Assembly (NCBI GenBank): GCA_963814645.1
Contig: CAWFDX010000015.1
Span: forward strand, 372,001 to 436,000
Direction of reading: 5' to 3'
Origin: RYN-230 sp963814645
GTDB lineage: Bacteria > Actinomycetota > Actinomycetes > Streptosporangiales > Streptosporangiaceae
DNA: 64,000 nt
Positions 37,037 through 44,222 of the stretch are shown in pieces (position 1 is the first letter of the stretch; every line of letters begins with the position of its first letter). Position numbers and translations under genes: made by a program. Below the pieces are notes generated by a model, which saw only the letters and a program-made list of their open reading frames with translations, had not been told where the DNA came from and ran no database searches.

Positions 37037-37743
37037 CTAACGGTACGTTTGAGGTGATTGAGCTCGGTCACCGGCCGCATGCTGAGCGCGGACGGCGTGC
37101 CGTCCAGGTGCCGGATCGCCGCGTCCGCCGCCGCCTCCGGGTCCCGCGCCATGATGGCCCGCAGGATCTCCGCGTGCTCGGCGTTGGCCCGGCCGGCCCG
37201 GCCGGGCACGGTGCGCACCGAATGGGTGATGTACCGGGCGGACAGCTCGCGCAGGTTGCCCAGGATCGCGACCAGCCGCGGGCTGCTGCCCGCCTCGTCG
37301 ATGATCTGGTGGAAGCGGGCGTTGTGCTCGACCCACTGCGCGCTGTCCGTGGTGGCGTGCATGACGGTGAGCAGTTCGCCCGCGCGGATCAGGCTGGCCG
37401 CGCTGGCCAGCCGGGCGGCCCGGGCCGCGGCCACCGGCTCCAGCATCATCCTGATCTCGTAGATGTCCTTCAGCTCGCCGCGGCCTAGTTCGCGGACCAC
37501 GGCCGCGCCGCGGCCGTCCAGCCGGACGAAGCCCTCGGCGGCCAGCTCGCGGAGCGCGTCGCGGACCGGGCGGGTGCTGACCGCCAGTTCTTCCGCGATG
37601 CACGACTGGACCAGCCGGGTCCCGCCCGGGATGGTTCCGGTCACGATGCCGCGGTGCAGCACCAGCTTGACCCGGCTGCGCGCCGGCATGGCTAACGGCG
37701 TGCGCGCCTCCTGGGCCCGCCGCCGCGGGGTGAGCCTGTTCAT
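37030..37743 (-). CDS. GntR-family transcriptional regulator (FCD domain)
   Basis: 237-aa regulator; ATG 37743 behind GGAAGGAGG. N-terminal winged helix with GTRLVQSCIAEELAVSTRPV and RDALRELAAEGFVRLDGRGA (about 40-85), then an FCD ligand domain (DIYEIRMMLEPVAAARAA, RFHQIIDEAGSS, EHAEILRAIMARDPEAAADA) with the His/Asp metal-binding pattern of the FadR/VanR subgroup. Likely represses the local transport/catabolic operons, with release by the pathway acid. It follows the PEP-synthase-like gene by 17 bp. Confidence 0.93.
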   Translation of the reverse strand: MNRLTPRRRAQEARTPLAMPARSRVKLVLHRGIVTGTIPGGTRLVQSCIAEELAVSTRPVRDALRELAAEGFVRLDGRGAAVVRELGRGELKDIYEIRMMLEPVAAARAARLASAASLIRAGELLTVMHATTDSAQWVEHNARFHQIIDEAGSSPRLVAILGNLRELSARYITHSVRTVPGRAGRANAEHAEILRAIMARDPEAAADAAIRHLDGTPSALSMRPVTELNHLKRTVSD

Positions 37744-37760
37744 GCCGAACCTCCTTCCGG

Positions 37761-39362
37761 TCAGGCTGGGAGCAGCGATACCGCTCCGGTGCTGCCGTCG
37801 ATCGCCGCCAGCCAGCCGTCGCCGGCCGGGGACGGCCCGGTGACCAGCTCGGCCCGGCACCCGGTCACCATGGGCACAGCCAGGCTGCGGGCCACCTCGG
37901 CCAGGTGCGCGCCGGCCGTCCCGCCGCGCGCGATCACGCCGCGCGCGGCGAACAGCAGCGGGGCCAGCGCGGGTACCGGCTGGTCGATGAGCAGGATGGC
38001 GTCCCGGCAGCCGGCTGCCGGGCGCTGGTGCGGCCGGCACGGGACCAGCCGCCCGGCCGCCTGGCCCGCCGCGGCCGGCTGGGCGGCCACCCGGTGGCCC
38101 GCCGCCTGCACGGCCGCGGCCAGCAGCGGCATCAGCTCCCGGGCCGCGTAGACCAGGCCGGGCGGCCCGGCCAGCGCGGCGGCCTGGCCGCCCGTCGTCG
38201 TGGCGTGGCCGGCCGGTGCCGCGGCCGGTTCCGGTGGGAGCACCGGCGCTGGCCCGGCTGGTGCCGTCTGGAGCAGCCACACCGTCCCGTCGTCGCTGGC
38301 CCATTCGATGCTGATGTCGCCGAGCGTCCAGTACACCCCGGCGGCCAGCCGGGCCACCGCGGTCACCAGGTCCGCCCCGAGCAGCCCGGTCAGCGGCCCG
38401 TCGGCGGCGGGCACCGGCCAGTCCGGTGCGCCCGGGTCGGCCAGCCGGACCCGGGCGGAGCTCCCTTCGGCCCAGCCCGCCAGCAGTCCGCCGGGGTGCC
38501 CGGCCACGCCGTCCACGATCACGTCGATGGGACCTGGGCGCCCGGCTGCCCCGTCCATGATCACGTCGCGGGGAGTAGGGTGCCCGGCGGCCCTCTCGCC
38601 GAGCGGGTTGAAGGCACCGAGATGCCCGCCCGCCTTGCCCACGAGCACATCGGCTGGGCCGAAGTGGGTGCCGACTGGGCCGCCGGGGGAGGTGGTCTTG
38701 GCTGGGCCGCCAGGCCGGGCGGGGCCGGTGACCGGGATCACCCGGGCTGTGCCGCCGGCGTCCGGGTTCAGCTCGGGCTGGATGAGCAGCGCCAGTTCGA
38801 GCGCGTCCAGCGGCAGGCCGCAGGCGTCCAGCCGGGCCAGCGGGTCCACCGCGAACGCGGCCGCCCAGCAGCTGCGCACCGCGGTCAGCACGTCGCCCGG
38901 GCCGACCTCCGCGACCGAGCTGAACGCGCCCGCCCACCGTGGGTCGGATTCCAGCGGGCTCGACGACCGGACGATGACCTGGCCGCCCAGCGAGTGCACC
39001 GCAGCGCGCAGTTCCCCGGCCAGCGCCGCGTCCGGCGGGCAGCCCAGCGCGGCCCGGCGGGCCGCGGCCGGCCGCCCGCCGCACACCGCCGCCGCGCCGG
39101 CCCGGATCGCCGGGCGGCTCTCCGCCGCGGGCAGCACCCAGGCGGGCAGCACGGGGAAGCCGGCCGCCCGCGCCGCGGCCAGCCGGGCCGCCTTGGCCCC
39201 GGCGATGCTGGTCACCGTGGCCTGGGCGGTGACGGCGTCAGCCACCGCCACCGGGGCGGCCGCGCCGCCAGCCGAGGCCGCCTGGACCCAGCTGGCGTTC
39301 GATATGAAAGGGCCGGCTGGAGCAGTGAGCTCGCCCAGCGGTAGCAGCCGGTGCAGGCTCAT
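37761..39362 (-). CDS. PEP synthase/pyruvate phosphate dikinase-like protein
   Basis: 533 aa from ATG 39362 in an ATGA overlap with the M24 gene. N-terminal ATP-grasp-like segment (SIAGAKAARLAAARAAGFPV, QVIVRSSSPLESDPRWAGAF, GDISIEWASDDGTVWLLQTA) then C-terminal mobile domain with RGGTAGAHLAEVARSLAVP holding the swivelling His, in altered spacing. Shorter than PEP synthase (~790 aa) and lacking the C-terminal barrel, like rifampin-phosphotransferase relatives in layout. Between residues ~240 and 285 it carries a tandem repeat (DVIMDGAAGRPGP, DVIVDGVAGHPGG) foreign to the family. Reaction unknown; perhaps phosphorylates the pathway substrate. Confidence 0.75.
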   Translation of the reverse strand: MSLHRLLPLGELTAPAGPFISNASWVQAASAGGAAAPVAVADAVTAQATVTSIAGAKAARLAAARAAGFPVLPAWVLPAAESRPAIRAGAAAVCGGRPAAARRAALGCPPDAALAGELRAAVHSLGGQVIVRSSSPLESDPRWAGAFSSVAEVGPGDVLTAVRSCWAAAFAVDPLARLDACGLPLDALELALLIQPELNPDAGGTARVIPVTGPARPGGPAKTTSPGGPVGTHFGPADVLVGKAGGHLGAFNPLGERAAGHPTPRDVIMDGAAGRPGPIDVIVDGVAGHPGGLLAGWAEGSSARVRLADPGAPDWPVPAADGPLTGLLGADLVTAVARLAAGVYWTLGDISIEWASDDGTVWLLQTAPAGPAPVLPPEPAAAPAGHATTTGGQAAALAGPPGLVYAARELMPLLAAAVQAAGHRVAAQPAAAGQAAGRLVPCRPHQRPAAGCRDAILLIDQPVPALAPLLFAARGVIARGGTAGAHLAEVARSLAVPMVTGCRAELVTGPSPAGDGWLAAIDGSTGAVSLLPA

Positions 39363-40597
39363 CCGGCCTCGATGATCTCGTCGGACTTGTAGGACGACAG
39401 CAGTTCGTGGCCATCGTCGGTGACGAGCAGCATCTCCTCCAGCCGCACGCCGAAGTCGTGCACCTTGCCGTGCTGTGTCTCCAGCGCGAAGACCATGCCC
39501 GGTTTGATCTCCTCCGGGTAGTCCAGCGACCAGATCCGGGAGATGACCGGCCGGTCGTACTGGGCCAGGCCCAGCCCATGGCCCCACAGGTTGGCCGCGG
39601 CCTGGTCCTCTTCCGCGTACCCCCAGGCCTCCTGGGCCGACGGCCACTTGCTGGCGATGTCGCGCGTGCTCACCCCGGGCTTGACCACATCGATCGCGTC
39701 CCACAGCCAGGTGTGCGCGGTGTCGTAGTACTGCTTCATCTCGCTGGTGGGCGTGCCGCCCACGCAGTATGTCCGGTAGACGCAGGACTTGAACCCGTTC
39801 CAGGTCAGCGCGGCCAGGTCGATGATGACGAGTTCCCCGGGCCGGATGATCCGGTCGGAGAAGTTGCGCCAGTTGGGCCACGCGTTCGGCCCGGACGACA
39901 CGATGATGTCCTCGACGTCCTCCATGCCGGGGATGTTGTACAGGTACTCGAAGCCGAACGCGGCGACCTCGTTCTCGGTCAGCCCGGGCCGCAGGAACTG
40001 GGTGAACTCGTAGTGCAGCGCGTCGCAGATCGCGCCCACGATGCGCGACGCCTTCTGCTCGTCCGGGCTCTTCACCGACCGGGCCTCCATCATCGGCGTC
40101 ATCCCGTCGGTCCAGGTCACCCCGGCGTGCTGGAACGCCTGGATCATGTTGATGTCGATGAAGTCGACGCCGAGTGGCTTGTCCAGCACGTTCGCCTCTT
40201 CCAGGTCGTTGACCAGGGCCGTGGCGAACTTGGCCACCTGGCTCTGCGATGCCGGGCCGGCCGCGCCCTTGATCCAGCTGTAGGAATGCCGCACGTTCTG
40301 CGGCGGGATCCAGGGATTGTGCGCCTTCAGGTGGATGCCGATGTCGCCCTGCTCGTAGACGATCGGCTCGCGGCCCTCGCACAGCACCACGTAGCGCAGG
40401 CCCGGCTTGAGCCGGTTCCAGCCGGGGGTGTAGGTGGACGACACGTAGCGCATGTTCTCGTCGTACATCAGCAGCAGCGCGCCCAGGCCGTGCCGGGACA
40501 TTGCCTCCCGGGCCCGCCCCAGCCGCCACTGCCGGACCGCGGCCCAGTTGATGCCCTCTTTCCAGTCAGTGCTCAGGCCGCCGAACGCTTCCTTCAT
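39359..40597 (-). CDS. M24 (creatinase/aminopeptidase-like) hydrolase with altered metal site
   Basis: 412-aa pita-bread-fold protein. N-terminal creatinase-like domain (~1-170), C-terminal catalytic domain. Of the five M24 metal ligands, Asp260 (VIIDLA), His340 (WGHGLGL), Glu373 (ALETQHG) and Glu387/388 (RLEEML) are visible, but the second Asp of the canonical S-D-x-T-R-T motif is Cys272 (FKSCVYRT). It may bind metal differently or, like creatinase, work without it; C-N or C-S bond cleavage of a small compound is plausible. First gene of the operon with the PEP-synthase-like and GntR genes. Confidence 0.85.
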   Translation of the reverse strand: MKEAFGGLSTDWKEGINWAAVRQWRLGRAREAMSRHGLGALLLMYDENMRYVSSTYTPGWNRLKPGLRYVVLCEGREPIVYEQGDIGIHLKAHNPWIPPQNVRHSYSWIKGAAGPASQSQVAKFATALVNDLEEANVLDKPLGVDFIDINMIQAFQHAGVTWTDGMTPMMEARSVKSPDEQKASRIVGAICDALHYEFTQFLRPGLTENEVAAFGFEYLYNIPGMEDVEDIIVSSGPNAWPNWRNFSDRIIRPGELVIIDLAALTWNGFKSCVYRTYCVGGTPTSEMKQYYDTAHTWLWDAIDVVKPGVSTRDIASKWPSAQEAWGYAEEDQAAANLWGHGLGLAQYDRPVISRIWSLDYPEEIKPGMVFALETQHGKVHDFGVRLEEMLLVTDDGHELLSSYKSDEIIEAG

Positions 40598-40687
40598 GGC
40601 CGGGCCGTCCTTTCCGGTGGCTGTTACTCCCTCGCGGCTGCCGCGAAGGCCCCCCCGGGTGGCGGTGCAGGCTGGCGCGCCCGGCGG

Positions 40688-42466
40688 TCAGCCGGGCGGG
40701 ATGACCGGGAGCAGCAGGTAAGCCGCCCGGGTACGGCCGGTCCACAGCGTCTGCGTGCTGCCGGCCAGCCCGGCCGGCCGGTCGGCCGGGTCGTCGTGCA
40801 GGAACGGGCCGCAGCCGGTCAGTTCGTTCTTGAACGAGCCCAGCCGGGGCGCGCCGGGGTGGTGGCGTTCGTAGTCCCGGCCCCGGATGGTCAGCGCGAC
40901 CTGGTAACCGGCCGGGATAACCAGGCTGGTCGGCCAGATCTCCACGTCGGCCTGGTAGACCGCGTCCGGGGTGAGCGGCTGGATCTCGTCGTGTGCGTGG
41001 TACGGGCGGTACGGCGTGCTCAGGCCCGGGTCGAGCTTGCGGTGCGACATCCGCAGCCAGCCCTGGGCGACCGGGGTGTGCGGGTCGATCGCGCCGGGGA
41101 AGGTGACCTCATCGCCGCCCGGCGACAGCACCCGCAGCACCAGGAACAGGTCGGCCTCCGTGCTGGTCGAGGACACGTACAGGCGGGCCGCGGCCGGGCC
41201 AGTGATCTCGGTGTCGGCGGTCAGCGGCGGGGCGGTGAACGTGATGCCGTCCCCAGCTGCGGCGTAGCTCAGCCGCTCGTCGGCGGACGGCGGCGCGGTG
41301 CCCAGGGCGCGCTGCGCCGGGCGCAGGTAGAGCCGCTGCCACTGGGTGCGGGCCAGCGGCCATTCCTGCTCGCCGCGCTGGATGAACCCGTCCAGCGTGC
41401 GGACCTGCAACTGGACCGGTGGCTGGTGCCGCCAGCCGCGGTCGTCGCCGTGCAGGAAGCAGCGGAAGAACCGCTTCTGCAGGTCGGTCCCGTAGTCGGT
41501 GTAGAAGTGCGTCCAGTGCTCCAGGCCGTGCACTTCCAGCCATTTCTGCGCCGAGGCGGCCCGGCTGAAGCCCTCGAAGTTACCGCGGGAGTGCAGGCCC
41601 TGCCCGCCCCAGTTGGCCGCGGACAGCAGCGGGACGGTGATCGCGGCGAAGTCGGCGGACCGCTGCCGGTAGAACTCGCCGTCCAGCGGCCGGTCGCTGA
41701 TCTGCTCGCCGAACGGCACCCGCGCCGCGGCCAGGCCCGCCTCGCTCAGCGTCTCCGGGCCGGCCACCGGCTCACCGGTCACCTGGCTGCGCGGCCCGCG
41801 CTCGCCCATCCCGTGCTGGACCACCGTGACCTGCTTGTCGTACCAGTTCCTCCAGAACGTGCACAGGATGCCGCCGTGATGGGTGGCGTCGCGGTAGAAA
41901 TCAGCGGCGCCTTCCCAGACGCAGATGGCGGCCAGGTGCGGTGGGTGCAGCGCGGCCACGTGCCACTGGTTCATCGCGTAGTAGGAGATCCCGGTCAGCC
42001 CGACCTTGCCGGTGCTCCACGGCTGCTCCCCGGCCCACTCGACGCACTCGCAGAGATCACGGGTCTCCCGCGGTGCGAACGGCTCCAGCACCCCGGGGGA
42101 CCGGCCCGCGCCCCGCGAGTCCACCCGCACGCAGGCGTAGCCGTCCGGCACCCACTTCTCCGGGTCCGCCACTTCCCAGTTCTGCTGCGTGCTGCTGGTG
42201 CCCTGGGCGACCTCCGGATGCTGGCTGACCATCAGCCGCCACTGGTCCGGGTAGCCGTCCTGGAAGGCCAGGCCCTTGGCGTACGGGCCGTAACTGAGCA
42301 GCACCGGGTGGCGGCCCGGGCCGGGCGGCCGGAAGACATCGGCCCGGAGCACGATGCCGTCGTCCATCGGCACCGGCACGTCCCGCTCGATCACCATGCC
42401 CGCGCGCCCGGCCGCTCCGGCCGGCCCGGCCGCCTGATCGCGGGCCGAGGTGACGTCTGATGTCAC
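40688..42466 (-). CDS. CocE/NonD family hydrolase (S15 type)
   Basis: 592-aa alpha/beta hydrolase; GTG 42466 behind AGGGAGC. Nucleophile Ser161 in GLTGISYYAMNQW, catalytic Asp/His candidates in LEHWTHFY and downstream; C-terminal jelly-roll domain starting ~residue 370 (GDGITFTAPPLTADTEITGP). Family includes cocaine esterase and X-Pro dipeptidyl peptidases, cleaving esters or amides. Upstream of it, GTTAA-N7-TTAAC at 42505-42521 may be an operator. Divergent from the XRE-cupin regulator, which is its likely controller. Confidence 0.92.
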   Translation of the reverse strand: MTSDVTSARDQAAGPAGAAGRAGMVIERDVPVPMDDGIVLRADVFRPPGPGRHPVLLSYGPYAKGLAFQDGYPDQWRLMVSQHPEVAQGTSSTQQNWEVADPEKWVPDGYACVRVDSRGAGRSPGVLEPFAPRETRDLCECVEWAGEQPWSTGKVGLTGISYYAMNQWHVAALHPPHLAAICVWEGAADFYRDATHHGGILCTFWRNWYDKQVTVVQHGMGERGPRSQVTGEPVAGPETLSEAGLAAARVPFGEQISDRPLDGEFYRQRSADFAAITVPLLSAANWGGQGLHSRGNFEGFSRAASAQKWLEVHGLEHWTHFYTDYGTDLQKRFFRCFLHGDDRGWRHQPPVQLQVRTLDGFIQRGEQEWPLARTQWQRLYLRPAQRALGTAPPSADERLSYAAAGDGITFTAPPLTADTEITGPAAARLYVSSTSTEADLFLVLRVLSPGGDEVTFPGAIDPHTPVAQGWLRMSHRKLDPGLSTPYRPYHAHDEIQPLTPDAVYQADVEIWPTSLVIPAGYQVALTIRGRDYERHHPGAPRLGSFKNELTGCGPFLHDDPADRPAGLAGSTQTLWTGRTRAAYLLLPVIPPG

Positions 42467-42504
42467 GGCATGCTCCCTGGTTGCGGGTGACCGGGTGCGC
42501 TTTG

Positions 42505-42521
42505 GTTAAGTGATGGTTAAC
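42505..42521. promoter_or_regulatory. Inverted repeat GTTAA-N7-TTAAC upstream of the hydrolase
   Basis: GTTAA (42505-42509) and TTAAC (42517-42521) flank GTGATGG, 39-55 bp before the GTG of the CocE-type hydrolase. It also reads as direct repeats of GGTTAA. Candidate operator for either neighbouring regulator. Confidence 0.4.
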
Positions 42522-42546
42522 GGCGGCTCGGTGCTCCTGCCGCGGA

Positions 42547-42563
42547 CGATAGCAGCGCTATCG
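42547..42563. promoter_or_regulatory. Palindrome CGATAGC-AGC-GCTATCG between divergent genes
   Basis: Perfect 7-bp arms around AGC, 37 bp before the ATG of the XRE-cupin regulator and about 80 bp before the divergent hydrolase start. A likely autoregulatory XRE operator. TAGCAT at 42584-42589 downstream could be a -10 box, giving a nearly leaderless regulator mRNA. Confidence 0.55.
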
Positions 42564-42599
42564 GAACCTGGGAACCCGTGCAGTAGCATTCAAAACACC

Positions 42600-43286
42600 A
42601 TGACTCACAGCAGCGCTGCTACCGACTCGGCAGCCGGGGACCTGGCCGGGGACATCGGCCGGCGCCTGGCCGCGTACCGCGCCGAGCGCGGGCTGCGGGT
42701 GGCCGAGCTGGCCCGGGAAATCGGGGTGACCCCCAGCCTGATCAGCCAGATCGAGCGGGGCCAGTCCCGCCCGTCGGTGTCCACCCTGTTCGCCCTGGCG
42801 CAGGCGCTGGACGTGCCGGTGGACGCGTTCTTCCGGGAGCCCGCCGCTGCCGCCCGGGGCGCCGCCGGAGGCCAGGCGCCGCCGCCCTCCGGCCCCGAGC
42901 GCCGGCTGGCTGAGGCCCGCTACGTGGTGCGCCAGGGCAACCGGGCCGCGATCGATATCGAAGGTGGTGTCCGCTGGGAGCGGCTCACCCCGGAGACCAT
43001 GGCGCATCTCGACTTCTTCGAGCTGGTCTATGGCCCGGGTGCCGAATCCAACCCGACGCTCTACTCCCATCCCGGCACCGAGATGGTGCTGATGCTGACC
43101 GGCCGCCTGGACATCTCGGTCGGCTTCGAGACCTACCGGCTCGACCCGGGCGACAGCATGGAGTTCCCGTCCTCGCTGCCGCACCGGTACGCCAACCCGG
43201 ACCATGCCGAGGCGCGCGCGGTGACGGTCATCATGTACGACTGCCCGGCGGACGGCCCCCCGCCGGCCATACCGGTGCATCGCTAG
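42600..43286 (+). CDS. XRE-family regulator with C-terminal cupin
   Basis: 228 aa from ATG 42600; no ribosome-binding site is visible, consistent with a leaderless mRNA. N-terminal helix-turn-helix (~20-76: RVAELAREIGVTPSLISQIE, SRPSVSTLFALAQALDVPVD), a Pro-rich linker (~85-100), then a cupin (SHPGTEMVLMLTGRLDISVG, RLDPGDSMEFPSSLPHRYAN). This layout is the SutR/PuuR-like class of regulators sensing small metabolites. It diverges from the CocE-type hydrolase and overlaps the convergent SDR gene by 4 bp at the 3' ends. Confidence 0.93.
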   Translation: MTHSSAATDSAAGDLAGDIGRRLAAYRAERGLRVAELAREIGVTPSLISQIERGQSRPSVSTLFALAQALDVPVDAFFREPAAAARGAAGGQAPPPSGPERRLAEARYVVRQGNRAAIDIEGGVRWERLTPETMAHLDFFELVYGPGAESNPTLYSHPGTEMVLMLTGRLDISVGFETYRLDPGDSMEFPSSLPHRYANPDHAEARAVTVIMYDCPADGPPPAIPVHR

Positions 43287-44034
43287 CGCGGGTAGATGCC
43301 GCCGTCCAGCGAGATCACCTGGTTGGTCAGGTAGCCGTTACGCAGGATGGCCAGGGTCAGGTCGGCCACCTCCTCCGGGCTGCCGAGCCGGCCCACCGGC
43401 ACCGCGCCGCGCAGTTCGTCCGGCTGGCCGGGCAGCATCCCGGTCTCCGTGATCAGCGCCGGGGCCAGCGCGTTCACCGTGACTCCCTGAGCCGCGAACC
43501 GGCTGGCCAGGAAGTGAGTCAGCCCGCCCAGCCCGGCTTTCGAGGCCGCGTAGTGTGGCCCGACGATCCCGCCGGTGAACGCGGCCACCGACGACATGAA
43601 CAGGATCCGGCCGAATCCCCGCGCCGCCATTCCCGGCAGCGTGCGCTGGGCGAGCAGGAACGGGGCGCGCAGGTTGACCGCCATCATCTCGTCGAAATCG
43701 GCCGCGGTCACTTCCTCCAGCGCCTGCCTGCGGCCCAGCCCGGCGTTGCTGACCAGCACCGAGACCGGGCCGAGTTCGTCCTCCACCGCTGCCACCAGCT
43801 CGCCGGGCGCCTCCGGCCGGCTCAGGTCGGCGCCGACGGCGATGGCCGCGGCGCCGGTGGCGGCGATGTCAGCCGCGGTCCGCTCGGCCGCGTACTGGCC
43901 GTGGCCATAGCCCACCGCTACCCGGGCCGGGCGCCGGCCGCCGCCAGCCGGTGCGCCACCGCCCGCCCGATCCCGCCGCTGCCGCCCGTGACCAGGGCCA
44001 CCTGCCCAGCGAATGGGGAACCCACCTCATCCAT
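43283..44034 (-). pseudogene. Short-chain dehydrogenase/reductase, frameshifted near 43930
   Basis: A classical SDR. From ATG 44034 it reads GQVALVTGGSGGIGRAVAHR (the TGxxxGIG cofactor loop) then AAAGAR before running into a stop at about 43920. The coding frame resumes as VAVGYGHGQYAAERTAADIA and goes on normally: LVSNAGLG, SSVAAFTGGIVGPHYAASKA (catalytic Ser, Tyr, Lys) and PALITETGMLPG. Extra bases in the run GGCCCGGGTAG explain the break; correction gives ~250 aa, the family norm. It may be a sequencing or assembly indel. Confidence 0.82.
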
Positions 44035-44222
44035 TCTAGTGTGGACTATCCGGCCGCGAATGTCGGCTATCCAAGGTCGAATTAGGAGAAAGCTCCCAAA
44101 TCTCCCTGATCACCGAAACTGCAGAGCCGGTTACGAGGCGTCCCTATGCGTTTATCGCGAAGCTTGCCCGGTGCTCCTGCGGCTTGGCGTACGGTTTTCG
44201 CCCATGCGGTGGAGGCGCTGAG

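Noticed and set aside
37030..39084. 684-codon open frame on the minus strand covering the GntR gene and much of the PEP-like gene
   Set aside because: Only the 3' part (from 37743) is GntR; upstream text is low-complexity Arg/Gly/Pro-rich readthrough in the wrong frame.
39407..42460. 1,017-codon plus-strand open frame opposite the M24 and CocE genes
   Set aside because: It is the antisense shadow of two well-recognised genes, with biased His/Arg/Val composition and no family features.
42600..42602. Longer XRE start at 42510
   Set aside because: The in-frame extension covers the palindrome operator and promoter and has no coding character.
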